Shown here one piece after another: positions 34,480 through 45,929 of a stretch of DNA of 64,000 bases; the first letter of the stretch is position 1; each line of letters starts with the position of its first letter. The stretch lies in NCBI GenBank assembly GCA_036426205.1, contig CM071573.1, positions 45,475,664-45,539,663 on the forward strand, given 5' to 3'. The translations under genes were made by a program, and so were the position numbers. The DNA comes from Ascaphus truei (lineage: Eukaryota; Chordata; Amphibia; Anura; Ascaphidae). The notes below the pieces were generated by a model. That model was not told the origin of the DNA, ran no database searches, and was given only the letters and a program-made list of their open reading frames with translations.

Positions 34480-36250
34480 CAAGTGATGTGGATGAGGGGA
34501 GTGACTGGTCGTGTCAGGAGTGGAGGTGTGTGGTGAGAGGAGGAGTAGTAGAGGTGAGGAGTGGTGGAGATATGGAGGTTAGAAGAGGTGGGAAGGAGTT
34601 CAGAAGGGTCTCAGTTGGTGAAGGAAGTCTAGAAGTAGAGGAGCCCAGGAGGAACACCGGGGAGGAAGTGATGGGTTTGCAGAAGTTAGTGGGTGGAAGG
34701 TACAGAAAGAGAGGAACAGAATCTAGTGCCTCCATCTGCTTTAAGCCGACAGGTCAATGTTGGCAAAGTGGTGGTGGTGTTCGCATCTCAAGGAAATTAG
34801 GTTCTTATTGAGGAGGTGCTTGAAAATTATCGCAAGCTGTTTGGCAACCTGGCGGCAAGGTCCAAGACGTCCAAAAAGAATACTATCTGAGAGAAGATAT
34901 GTAGCATTGTAAGCAGTCTGGCAGGGAGGCAGAGAACAGTTTAAAACTGTAAAAACTGATTCTCATACCTGCAAAGAAGAAGAAAGCTGCGGAGCCATGA
35001 ACTAAAGGTGGGCAACCTAACATCGTCACAATGATGCCAATGGAGGAGAGGTTCCATGGAATCCTTTATCCAGATGTCACATATGGCAGGGACGGAGGCA
35101 TGGAGGAGGAGAAGGTTAGTCATACCTGATATTCACATCACATGGCTTTTTTTTGTAATACACAAAAAATGATAACCACTTATTACCAGTACAATAACCA
35201 CAATTCATTAATCAGCGATGCTAACCAGCCCTAACTGCCATTGACTTGACTAGCAATGACTACTGCATAGGGTTTCTATACCATGCATAGCAGCTTCATG
35301 AATACTGGCCATTGTAGGTACAAAGGGGTAATAATTATTTAGGTAATGTGCTTTCATGTAGATGGTAAGCCAGAAAACTGCTATAGTGCCAATTATTTCA
35401 CGGAAACTCCCATGCGCAAATTGCAACAATCGGCACATTTGCTCTTTACATTAAAGTCTGTTAACGTATGTCTTTTAATGGATGGTTTAATGATCTAAAA
35501 CGTAAAGATGATGTGGATAATATAATGTGTGGATCTATAATCTATATATATATATATATATATCTTAACAGTAGACATTTTATTATTCTTGGCCTACTGC
35601 AAAAACACTTTGATTAGAAGAGAGAGATTCTGATTTATTATAGGGACCTTTGTCTACATGCCTTCGAACAGGACCATCATCTTATTTCCCTGCCCCTCCA
35701 GTGGCAGATGCACCTGACATACCACCAGTTCTGAGACACCAGAACTATTAACGAGCAAGAGTGTGAGCCACTTATCACCTGGAGCCTATTGCAATGGAAG
35801 AAGAACCTCTGGGTCCAGTGACTATCCCCACACAAACAACTGAAGGGAAGATGAGGACGTACGGGAACTGCCTGAAAATCAGATCAGATTTTTTCAATAA
35901 CATTGACAATACCACAGCCCTTAAAAAGGCACCAGGAAAAACCTTATGTCAATTAAACATCAGCCTAAACAAACAGCCTCCTGCAGCATCTCATGGAGGC
36001 TCAAAATCAGCAAACAGCTGCAACACTCACAAATGTGTAGCATATTCAGGGAACAAATTGCTGTCCTTAGATCCCCTGCAATGGATGTGACATCAATCAC
36101 AGCATCTCCTTCCAGCACCACCATGTGACCCAGACCCCAACCCAGTCCACATCCTACCCCTCAAGATGAGACAGGTGGTCGTATACAAATGACCAGACCT
36201 AGTCCATCTCCTGCACCAGAAGCCAAAAGTCCTAGGAAAAAATAAACAAC
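34480..36250 (+). pseudogene. Decayed Harbinger Myb/SANT-like gene
   Basis: From about 34800, in one frame, the sequence reads I-E-E-V-L-E-N-Y-R-K-L-F-G-N-L-A-A, then K-T-S-K-K-N-T-I followed by a TGA where the family has Trp, then K-I-C-S-I-V-S-S-L. This fits my memory of the Myb/SANT-like DNA-binding protein that accompanies PIF/Harbinger transposases. Pieces of the C-terminal part lie at 35640-36250 in two frames, including M-E-E-E-P-L-G-P-V and a Pro/Ser-rich end S-P-S-P-A-P-E-A-K-S-P-R-K-K. Several stops and frame changes show it is dead. The DDE transposase was not found and the element ends are not defined. Confidence 0.5.
35543..35563 (+). repeat. Short (TA)n
   Basis: A run of about 21 bases alternating TA, within the remains of the transposon region. 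Confidence 0.9.
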
Positions 36251-36259
36251 CAGAAAATA

Positions 36260-38428
36260 AAATATTTAGCTCTATGATATAACATTTTGTTGCCGTAGAT
36301 TATTATATCAGTATGCACATCTTCTGTACACCATCACAGTTACATACTGTATATACGTCAAGGTTTAAGATATGATTAATAAGTACACGATTGAAGACCT
36401 ACAGGTACAACAGTTACAAATATACATTTAACACATTATTCAATGAAAACATCTAATTCCACATAAGGATAAATGTCAAACATGCACTAGCACTACAGTA
36501 CTTATAATTAGAATACTTACATAGAGACACAGGAAGACAGAGGTCATGACAATGAAAGAGGGGTGTAAATGGTGTTAAAACCAGCAGTATAGCATTGGTA
36601 GTCAACAGTCATTCCAAGGGTCACATGTGGACCAGGGGTCCTTCACAGGCGACCCCTAAATACAACCATCACCATCAACCTGCTTTCTCTCCCCGAGGCA
36701 GAGTGATCAGAAATGTTGCTGCCGTGGTTTGTTTTCTCCCCACACTCACTCAGCTAATTAATTACGCTAATTAATGACAGTGCAGTGACTATTGGGTCAC
36801 ACCTACGGTCATCACTAATTTTCTGTGTACATATAATTATCAGCACTATATTGTATACATTAAAATTATTATATGGTATAGTAGTATATTTTCTCAAATA
36901 TTCTAGGCTATTAATACTCATTAATAATAGTCACAGTCATTGTGAAACAGTCTCCATGTGTGAGCAGCCCAGATGGTGATAGAGAGATAGGTGGGGTTGG
37001 TGAGCACATGGGAGACCACATTTAGAAGCTCCTCAACTCTTACAGCCAGGGCAGTACCGGCTGGTAAATTTTGCAATGATGTTAAGAATGAGATACAGTA
37101 TATTGTACACAATATGGAAAAGTTAGACAAGTACATGAAAAGGTAAGTGAACTAATGGAAATAAGCAGTCCCTGTCAAACAGCTGAAAAGGCCAATCTAT
37201 CATTTATTGGGGCTATTTTGCCAGCCTTGAGATGCTGAGATATCATTTGTGAGTACAGTATTTCCACAGGGTTTTGCATTTTTTACATTACAGAGGTACT
37301 GGAATACCAGAGATTTCCCAAGATTTGCAGAGCCTGAATAAAACCGCTTATAAAAAGGCTTTCTTGCATGGATTGGACGTGCGAGAAGGGCTTTCAGAAT
37401 ACAGGGATGTGTCTACCCAAGCGAAAAGTGCTCTTCTGCACGGATATGCACTTCTCACAGCTACTAGAATATCCCTCTAAGTGGTTCATCATGTTGTTCA
37501 AACTTGTGGTTGAATAAAAGTGTGACGATATTTCCTCTTGGAGTGGCTGGGAATGTTTCTATTCCCATGATATGTTGACAAGTGGCTGCTTGCCTATCTT
37601 GGCGTGTTGTTTAACCTCTTTCTATATTATGTATCACATTTTGGTGTACATTGCATGATTTATTTCAGTTGTTGTACTTGTACTAATAAAATCTGTGAAC
37701 GTATGAGCTCTGTGCGGCGGGATGCGGGACATTCTAGGGTTCCAAGATCAAGGGAGCCCTGACTCTTGGGCTACATGACAGTAGACTGAGGTCAAGTGGT
37801 TAAAAACATATTTATCAGCAAAAAGAGAGTATGTTTATATGTAAATGTGAAAATAGTGGAAACAATAAGTACAGTATACATTTTGTAGCCCAGGATTAGG
37901 CAGGACAGAGGTAGTGAGGGCAAAGCAACATGCAATTGATTTGAGGAAGTTGGGGGGGTTGGGAGGAGGGGTGTTGGGTGGTTCGTGGCCAGTCTCCAGT
38001 GGTGGGCTAGTGGCTTTCGGTTGCATGCACAGGGCAGGCTGGCAGGCTGGAGAATAAGGGATTCATCTTGTTGCTTAATAGAAGTTGTGGCCATTTGACC
38101 TTCAGTTCTATGTCATATGTTTTGTCTCCTGAGCTTTTCAATCGCATATTGGAGTGGTGATGGGGACATGTGTGGATTCCAATGTCAAGGAATAACATTG
38201 AAAGCAATAGGAGTGTTTACTTAGATAAATCTGGTGCAATTCTTTTGCTCAGGTTTTGCAGGTGGTTACTGTAGTAAGTAAATGACCACCAAAGCAATAA
38301 TCATGTTTACATGTACCCTACTGTACATTTAATTTCAGGTTTGCTGATGTACATCGTGCTATGTGACTTAAGAAAACCCCTTTAAGTATTTTTTTTTAAT
38401 TGCCTGCTTGTTTCTTACTGTATGTTAG
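36260..38428 (+). other. Intron sequence downstream of the dead transposon gene
   Basis: Mostly unclassified. Carries the second copy of the CCCAGGATT repeat (37850-37930) and a fragment of the dispersed short repeat (38200-38270). No SORCS3 exon was seen before 38429. Confidence 0.35.
38200..38270 (+). repeat. Dispersed short repeat, copy 3 (fragment)
   Basis: Only the right half is present: AAATCTGGTGCAATTCTTTT followed by CAGGTTTTGCAGG. It matches the copy at 775-930. Confidence 0.4.
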
Positions 38429-38528
38429 ATATCCGACATATTCATCAACAAACTCAATCAAGACTTGGTCCATTTTGAGCTGAAACCTGGGATCCGTATT
38501 CTTGTGCACGCAGCTCATTTAACAGCAG
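38429..38528 (+). CDS. SORCS3: SORCS3 exon, end of membrane-proximal region
   Basis: Residues 231-263 plus one base of A264. It starts I-S-D-I-F-I-N-K-L-N-Q and has the conserved V-H-F-E-L-K-P-G-I-R-I-L-V-H-A-A-H-L-T-A. The acceptor is TTACTGTATGTTAG, a weaker tract than its neighbours, and the donor is GTAACT. It sits after the largest intron in the window (13.7 kb). The exon is too short and too fragmented by stops in its flanks to stand out as an open frame; it was found by family pattern. Confidence 0.93.
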
Positions 38529-39424
38529 GTAACTTTAAGTTTATTGCAGTTATTCAGCCTACATTTTGCACCTTTTTTCTAAATTCTGTAAGATCCGTAA
38601 AATATTTGAAAATAATAAAATGGATATACAGTAACTCTGTTTAAAAAAAAAAAACGTATTTTCTTTTGTGTGGGATTCACAGTTTATTTAGCAATCTAGG
38701 TAGAACATTAACAACAACAAAAATGCAATAAATACTTTTTCATATACTTTTCTCAAACACGTACCAAAATGTAATGTTTGATGTATCCCAAAATTAATAA
38801 TAATTTATTAAATGAACTGCATTGTTAGAACAACTTTTCAGACACGTATATGCAATCGCAGGCAGTCATTTAGATAAACCTTTTAATTCTATAGCCATCT
38901 TGTCTGTCATACATCGAACAGGGGAGCAACTGCACATCTATGCATTCAGGGTGGGGATATGTAAAATAAGCAAATTAAGTGGGTTATGTATCGACATTTT
39001 ATAGTTTATTTCCTTGAAATTGAACATGAGTTTTCTCTTGCATCATTTTGTGCTGGTGCTAAATTGTATCGAACATGTTATTCCACTTTGTTCCATTTGA
39101 TACTGATTTGCCTAGGTGCATAGTTGAATGTTATCTCAGACCTAGAAGATTAAGTGTACCCCTCCCACCACCGCCAAATAAACAAAGAAAAACATTGGTG
39201 CACTCATTAATACTGCTTCAGGCAAGTCATTAAGGCTACTACACCCATCCCAATTTTCTCACTGGACCAAAGTTGATAAAAAGTACCTTGATACATTGAC
39301 TCAAGTGTTCACAACATGACTTTCTTAAGAACATGCTCAACCGAAAGCCCATTTGCAACCCCCTCTTGATTCTCCTAAATGTAACTAGCTTTCTCCTTTA
39401 TTAGGGGCTAGTGCTTATAGTGCT

Positions 39425-39672
39425 AGTGCAGGGGAGAAGGAGCAGCTCAGTGAGTAAAGACACCAACTGGGGCTGAGTTTGAAGCAGGGGGACCTTGTTC
39501 AATTTCCGGTGTCGGCTCCTTGTGACCTTGGACAAGTCACTTTATCTCCCTGTGCCTCAGGCACCAAAAAAAACAACCCATAGATTGGAAGCTATACGGG
39601 GCAGGGACTGTCTGTAAAGCGCTACGTAAAAATAGCAGCACTATACAAGAACAAACTATTATTATTATTATA
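39425..39672 (+). mobile_element. tRNA-derived SINE with L2-like tail
   Basis: An A-box-like AGCAGCTCAGTGAGTAAAGA is followed by a B-box-like TTGTTCAATTTCCGG, then the MIR/L2-type block GTGACCTTGGACAAGTCACT and CCTGTGCCTCAGGCACC. The tail has AGCGCTACGTAAAAATAGC and ends in (ATT)n at 39656-39672. The order is that of tRNA-headed SINEs mobilised by L2-clade LINEs. Confidence 0.8.
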
Positions 39673-40410
39673 AGGTACTGTAAGCCAACTTTTGTTAATT
39701 CCATATAAATGTTGTGGCGTATCTGAATACTTATGCACGGATTGGAATAACAGATGCAGTAGAGCCCATGAGAAAGTAGAAAATTCTCCAGGGAATCCAG
39801 CTACGAAAGAAGTATAGGATGCAGATAAGAGCGTCCATTGTGTGTAGCATCTCGCATCTAGCAAAGGAAAATTGTTAATAAGGTTCTGGGGAATATCAAA
39901 TCATGCTCTTGCATTCCATTAACAACTGAGCAGATGTTCACCGAGCCCCTGTTATAAATATGGGGCACAATGCATCTCACTATACAGTACATAGGATGCA
40001 GCATGAACTAAATTAGTCTACATGAAAATAGTTCTACTTAGTCATTAGTTAACGCTTCTGTTTTTGCTTTTTTTGACACTGTCCTACTTACCATACAGTA
40101 GCTGTTGAACTTTTAAAGTGTATTATAGAGATAAGATGAACAGAATGGATTATTATGAATCTTTGAAGAAATTGAAGATGCATTTATTCTTCGGTCAAAA
40201 TTAACTCTCCTTATAAAATCTTATCTTACCCTCCATCTGTCTTCTTGTTTTGGCATATGCAGTAGACTAATAGTTTTATTTTTTGTTATCAGCATCAAGA
40301 AAGTTTTTTTTGTTGTATCATTGTAGATGGTAAGATGGTTGTCTTGCATAAATCTGAATTGTGAGTTTTATATTGTCTTATACAGACCTGTGTAAGTGTA
40401 CAATGTAAGC

Positions 40411-40572
40411 AGATGATATAAGGAGCGCACAATCCGGTAGGAGCAAAGATAAGAACGCTAACATGTTCGAAACGCGTTGGATTTTAATGTCTTGATGACT
40501 CAATAAATTTATGCTTTTGTTACCTGGTTCCTCCCTTTGCTCCTACCGGATTGTGCGCTCCTTACATCATCT
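40411..40572. repeat. Hairpin repeat with 38-nt arms
   Basis: Arms 40411-40448 and 40535-40572 are inverses with one mismatch (AAGGAGCGCACAATCCGGTA is part of each). The loop carries GTTCGAAACGCGTTGGATT and CAATAAATTTATGC. Confidence 0.9.
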
Positions 40573-41024
40573 GCATACTGTATACTTCACTTTGGAAGCA
40601 GCATATCCATACAGCCACACCAGGAATTGTGAGTAATTATTTTGTTTTTGCTACAGGGATACCCCCCAATGAGATTGATGGTGGGGGCTTTCTTTTGCTT
40701 CTCACTACCCGTCTTCAGGGGGTGATAACCCATAATTGTTGGCTATATTACGTACACATCTTATTAATTCTGACGTTATTTTCCTTGGATGATGGTCTTT
40801 GGTCTTATTGAAGTTTCTACCTGGCATTTGAGCGTTCCTCAACCTTCTATCTAAGTGTATAATGTAAACATTTTGTCTTACTGAAGATTGTAAACTTTTT
40901 GTCCTACGCAAATTAAGACTCTGGTATGGAGTAGCACTGCTTAGTAAATATGTTTCTGCTATTATAATAAGACCAAGCTTATATTCTGTACATGGAATAC
41001 TTGTACTTCCTTTTCTCTTTCTAG

Positions 41025-41130
41025 CCCCTTTGGTGGACCTGACTCCCAGTCACAGTGGCTCTGCAATGCTGATGCTTTTGTCAGTGGTCTTTGTGGGATT
41101 GGCTGTCTTTGTCATATACAAGTTCAAAAG
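41025..41130 (+). CDS. SORCS3: SORCS3 exon, transmembrane segment
   Basis: The split codon G|CC gives A264, then residues 265-298 and two bases of R299. A short stalk (P-L-V-D-L-T-P-S-H-S-G) leads into the hydrophobic helix S-A-M-L-M-L-L-S-V-V-F-V-G-L-A-V-F-V-I-Y at 276-295. The basic stop-transfer K-F-K-R follows on the cytosolic side. The acceptor has a strong tract (TTCCTTTTCTCTTTCTAG). The donor is GTAATT and opens an intron of only 89 nt. Confidence 0.96.
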
Positions 41131-41219
41131 GTAATTTTGGTCCTATTTCTCATCTCAGGTGTGACCAGTACATGACAGTCAATGTTCACAGCAATGATGG
41201 TCTCTGTTGATGTTTTTAG
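41131..41219 (+). other. SORCS3: 89-nt SORCS3 intron
   Basis: GTAATT donor, TGATGTTTTTAG acceptor, 89 nt, against 2.5-13.7 kb for the other introns here. If retained, the frame reads AGG TAA at the junction, ending the protein right after the K-F-K-R membrane anchor. Confidence 0.93.
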
Positions 41220-41377
41220 GAAAATTCCGGGAATTAATGTTTATGCACAGATGCAGAATGAGAAAGAGCGAGCGATGGTCAGTCCAGGCAGTGAGAGCAT
41301 GTCAGCTATTGTCACTCACAGTGAGCCGATGGGTCCTGAGCAGCCGTTAGAGGGCAAGTTGGAAACACAGCCCATAG
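41220..41377 (+). CDS. SORCS3: SORCS3 exon, cytoplasmic tail
   Basis: Completes R299, then residues 300-351. The tail begins K-I-P-G-I-N-V-Y-A-Q-M. Y307-A-Q-M310 fits the tyrosine-based Y-x-x-hydrophobic motif read by AP adaptor complexes in endocytosis. The rest is charged and rich in Ser, Glu and Pro, and is the most divergent stretch compared with the mammalian tail I recall. The acceptor is GATGTTTTTAG and the donor is GTAAAT. Confidence 0.94.
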
Positions 41378-42759
41378 GTAAATAATTTCCAAGTAGCTAG
41401 TCCTGATTGGCTGTGCGGGAACCCGACTGACTAGTCTTACCTGTCTGAATGACTGTACATAGAGCACTGTGTATAACCCTTCTTTCCTGCTCATAGACTT
41501 TGTGTAAGTTTTCTTTACTACTTATTCCCTTTGTTGTAACCCTGTCTTAACTAACACTAAGAAAGGTTGATAAGTGTTCAACTCAACTCCTTTATTGCTT
41601 GAGACTTGTACTATAAAAGGGAATAAACTCCCAACCATAGTACGTTGGAACTAAATATCTACCTGTTCAAAAAACTTTTATTAAAAAAAACTCTTATAGA
41701 TATACTAGGCCTTTTATCATTTCATAACATAACTTAATAATGTCAGTTCTGTACCTGCAGAATTACTGCACCGACACACTTTATTCGAGTAAATACCCAG
41801 TTTGTACCTGGCAGATACCTGTAATGCGCCGCTCCTCACCTCTGACAAGCCCCGTTGCGTTTGCCTTCCCAGCCTGGGTTCATGCCTGGCTGACGGGTGG
41901 CTGATCTGTTAAATGATAATGATTAGGATTTAATAGGCTGCAATGCTTCGCGTGTCTACCAGATGGCATAAATTCATGAATTGTAATGCAGTATATATAT
42001 ATATACTGTGCAGTATTGCAGCCAGCGGGAATAAAATGCTTCAATCCCTGCTTGGAAAATACCTCAATGCACTCGGGCAGAAAACAGTCACAAACCTCAA
42101 TACACCCGGGTATACCCGAATTCGTGGGACTAGCCGAGCTCGAATAAAGTGTGTCGCCAGTGTAGGTAGTGGATCACATCAGAAGGAAGACGGTAGCTAA
42201 TGTGGTGGCTGTATAGAATGCATGGTAGAAAGTTGAAGTCATTATTCATTTAAAATGTGCTCTCTTTATTGTAAGTCTTAAGATATAATAAACATAGTAA
42301 ACTATATTGCAAATTCAAAAGTGGTTGTTTTGGAAATGACTGATTGTGAAACTTCTAAACATACAGTAGTTACACAATATAGCTACCATGTGACACTTGG
42401 TGCAAGTTGTGAAGAGGCAAGTATGGATGGCCTGTTTTCCTACAGCAGAACAACTCAGGGCTGATACACACAAACACAGAACAAGATGACCAGCAGTATG
42501 TGCAGCCAATAATTTGTTATATTTTTCAACATAGAGACTGGAGCCGCTAAATGTTACTATCCGTAGTTATAACTCCACAAATATGTTTAATCTTTAACTT
42601 CTTCAAAAGACAAAAGAGAAACTTTAACTCTGGGGAAAAAACATTTCTGTACAAACCTAACATGGCAGAGCTAACAACAAGACTGTGTTTCATGTTTTCT
42701 TGGAATTGGATTTTGTATGATAATGGGACTAGGAAAGAGATACTTTGTATCAGTGTAGA

Positions 42760-42905
42760 ATACCAAGGGTAAAACAAATATTGTGCAGGCACTCCAGTGG
42801 AGTTTAAAAAATAAGATGAAACTTTGTTCAAAGGATCGACATTTCGGTCCTCACAGAGATCTTTGTCCTGGAGTGCCTGTACCATCTGTTGTTTACCCTT
42901 AGTAT
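42760..42905. repeat. Hairpin repeat with 38-nt arms
   Basis: Arms 42760-42797 and 42868-42905 are imperfect inverses (ATACCAAGGGTAAAACAA and GCAGGCACTCCAG against their inverses). The loop has AAAGGATCGACATTTCGGTC, then CTCACAGAGATC. Confidence 0.8.
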
Positions 42906-43551
42906 TATACAATGATACACCACCAGTGGTTTACAGCGCACCCGTGGCAGTTACTGTGTTTTGTGAGTGCACCAACTCACCAGGAACAAGGCAGGAATTA
43001 TTCTGCCAAATTATGAACTTCTACATTAAGTTTTCTTTTTTTAAGGTAAAAATCCTTGCATGCCTATACAGTATAAAAGATTGTTTTGGGAATCAGCACC
43101 ATGGATAGCAGCACAGACAGCAATCACAATTTCCCAAGGGTTGATCAATCTGGAAAGAAATAAAAAGTTTTAAATTAGGTTCAGATTAAATGACAGATTC
43201 GGAAGGTTTAGCAAACCATGAGCATAAAAAACAAAAATACAAATAATTCATGTGTTAGTACGAGTAGTAACAACACTACAGAAGTGACCTAGATTGTTCC
43301 CTGACCACAATGCACCTAGTGGTACACTATATATTGTAGTAAAAACAATAATATAAAGATAACAAGGAATGGGCAAGGATAAATCCTGCAAATAAAGGTC
43401 CATTACGGGTGTTGGTGCTGACTTTTTCAGGGACCCGATCCAAAACCTCCTGTAATCCAAAGGATAACAGGGAGAAGTGAGCAGAAGCACACACATAGGC
43501 ACTTGATCGTGTAAAACCTTTTTTTTATAACAATAGAAAAAATAAAGATAA

Positions 43552-44080
43552 AAACAGCAACAAGTATGGTCGCAATTACCAGAAGATTTCTTTATAACAG
43601 CATGTAATTGAATGTCTGAGCTACTCCAGCAGGAAGGACCCATGGCGTCTGCCTGTTTCCTGGGTTCCACGGCATCCCTCTCCATGGGGTCTGTCTCCCT
43701 GGAGTGATCGCATTGCTGGTGTCCGTTGCCCTGATGAGGTCGGAGTGGCATCATGTCAAGTCTCAGAAGCTCAGAGATGAACACAATTCTCCAGAGGAAG
43801 CAAGCATAACTCTTGTGAAATGCGTTGAGCTCATTCTACCTGGCAGCATCTCTGAGATTCTACTCTACTCTGGTTGTGATGTGACGCCACTCCAACATCA
43901 CTGGGCAATTGACACCGGCAACGCCGATCATTCCAGGGAGACGGACCGCGAGGAACCCAGGAAACAGGCAGATGCCACGGGTTCTACCTGCTGGAGTAGC
44001 TCAGACATTCAATTACATACTGTTGTAAAGGAATCTTCTGGTAATTGCAACCACAATTATTGCTGTTTGTTGCTGCTGCT
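43552..44080. repeat. Large inverted repeat, about 170-nt arms
   Basis: The left arm 43552-43735 and right arm 43905-44078 pair through AACCCAGGAAACAGGCAGA, CTGCTGGAGTAGCTCAGACA, TTCAATTACAT and AATCTTCTGGTAATTGC (as read on the right arm). About 170 nt separate them, including GAAATGCGTTGAGCTC. Each arm is open in the same relative frame, so look-alike open frames occur on opposite strands; these are not taken as genes. Confidence 0.85.
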
Positions 44081-45929
44081 GCGGAAAGGTTCCATGTGCT
44101 GAGTTCCTGTTAATCACATACTAGATAATTCACACAATAGCGAAGTCCCTTTAATTTCTTAAACTGAGCTAGTTTGCAGGTAATAAATATGGAGGGTTTG
44201 CTCAAACAACATACAGCGGGCTGTTTGCAAGTCTGGTGTCTCCCACTGTGATAATCTTCTAGTTTTATAGTTGTTGAAATACCCACAATTTGAAGTCTCA
44301 GCAGAGAATACAAATCAAATGCTGAACCAACTAACTTACTGGTGGGTATTCTGGATAATTAAAATAAACATTGCATTTCACCCCTGAAAAACCTGTGAAA
44401 AAACACCTTATTTTAAGAACATGCAGTAGCTGTCTTTATACTTGATATCCTCCTAAATTTGAGACCCTTGTATTGGGGGCTGAAAGTGTAGTATAGTGTT
44501 TCAGTTATTGTGCATTAAGCACACAATTCCTCACAAAGTACAAAAACATCAGTATATGGCACTCCCAGGTCTCATATACAAATATAGAAACATATCTCGC
44601 GCTACATGTGTTACTTTATCAGGGGGTGTCTTGATGATTAATATGCCGGATTAAAATCCTCATTGACATCACCTGTCGTGGAAAAAAGGGAACATACTAA
44701 CAGCATTCTAAATAGAAACAAACTAATAAAGAAACCGTATACTGTATGTCAAATCTTCTAACTGTTTGCAGCCTGAAGATCCATTGCCTTTCACATTGTA
44801 AGAGTCCTTTTTTCTATGGCCTACAATTCTTTTACACATAAATTAGCCGTCTCATTTCCAAATGTACTCAAACACTGAGAGTTACCCTTGTGGAGATTAA
44901 AAAAAATGTCTCGCCACATTTGGAATTTTCTTATGTTTCTCAAAGCACACTTGGCATCAGTGATACAATTTGTGTTCAAGTATTCTGCGTCTAAGTTCTC
45001 TGGTCGTCGTACAGAGAACAGTCATATAGAAGTCTAGATGGACACATCAAACAACATATCACATCTTTTGACACACAATTAATGATTTTATTGTCTAATT
45101 ATAAACTCTTTGTTACAGCCACTGTCAGTAAAGGGTGCTTTGTGGGGATTAGATACTGAAAGGCTTTTTGCAATTCACACATTTATAGGATCCTAAAACT
45201 CTTTCCTTCTAACTCCCTGTGCCACTCTGCCACAAAGTGGCTATGAACAATTAATCACATAGATTTTTAGATCTCTTCACTACCATGGAGACTTTAGGGT
45301 CAAGATATTGTTTGGTCCAAGATTAGTATCACTCATTAGTAAATATCAATTTTGCTTTTTTTGCTAATTTTCAACAACAAAAAAATCTCTTGACACATTT
45401 TGGAGGGAATTTTTTTTATGTGTGTGTGTGATTTTTTTTTAATATTTGCACATTTTCTAATTTTCTAAATTCTATTTTTTTTAATAAACAAAGTTAAATT
45501 TTTACTGTATTTTCAAAAATTAGTTTTGGGAAAAAATGTGCACACGTTGATCAATGCTCTCTGATATGGACTGGAGGAGTGAAACAGGTAATACGCTAAT
45601 TCACAAATAAAAAGAAACATCTTTATTCTACCGTGCTGGACTAAATAATAACTTGGGAAGGAGCAAGTCAATGCACCTCAGTATCACAGACACCAGCAAA
45701 GCAAATTCAGAACCAAATAGCATGATATAAAGGAGGCACACATTCCTCTGTGAGTCTCTCCCTACTACTGCAAGCATTCTCCTTATCTATGTATGTTTCT
45801 TGTCTCTCCTTTTCACTGTTTGCCTTTGTCTGTTATCTTCAGCTACCAAGTATATATATGTGTGTTATCAATTTCTAGTACTGCTGTCAAGAACGCCTGT
45901 ATTTAACACCATGCTTTCATTCCTCCCAG
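43795..45929 (+). other. Last intron, 3' part
   Basis: Beyond the inverted repeat, 44570-44660 has an old repeat fragment (CATATCTCGCGCTACATGTG, TTATCAGGGG). 45360-45550 is T-rich and A-rich. 45560-45760 has a reverse poly(A) hexamer and may be a retroelement end. No alternative tail exon was recognised. Confidence 0.35.

Noticed and set aside
43248..44102. Open frames of 178 (minus) and 132 (plus) codons with shared sequence
   Set aside because: They are the two arms of one inverted repeat; similarity follows from the DNA palindrome. No known domain. Kept as a finding, not as genes.
41378..45929. An alternative tail exon as in SorCS1 isoforms
   Set aside because: No acceptor followed by an in-frame tail-like sequence was recognised; cannot be excluded without transcripts.
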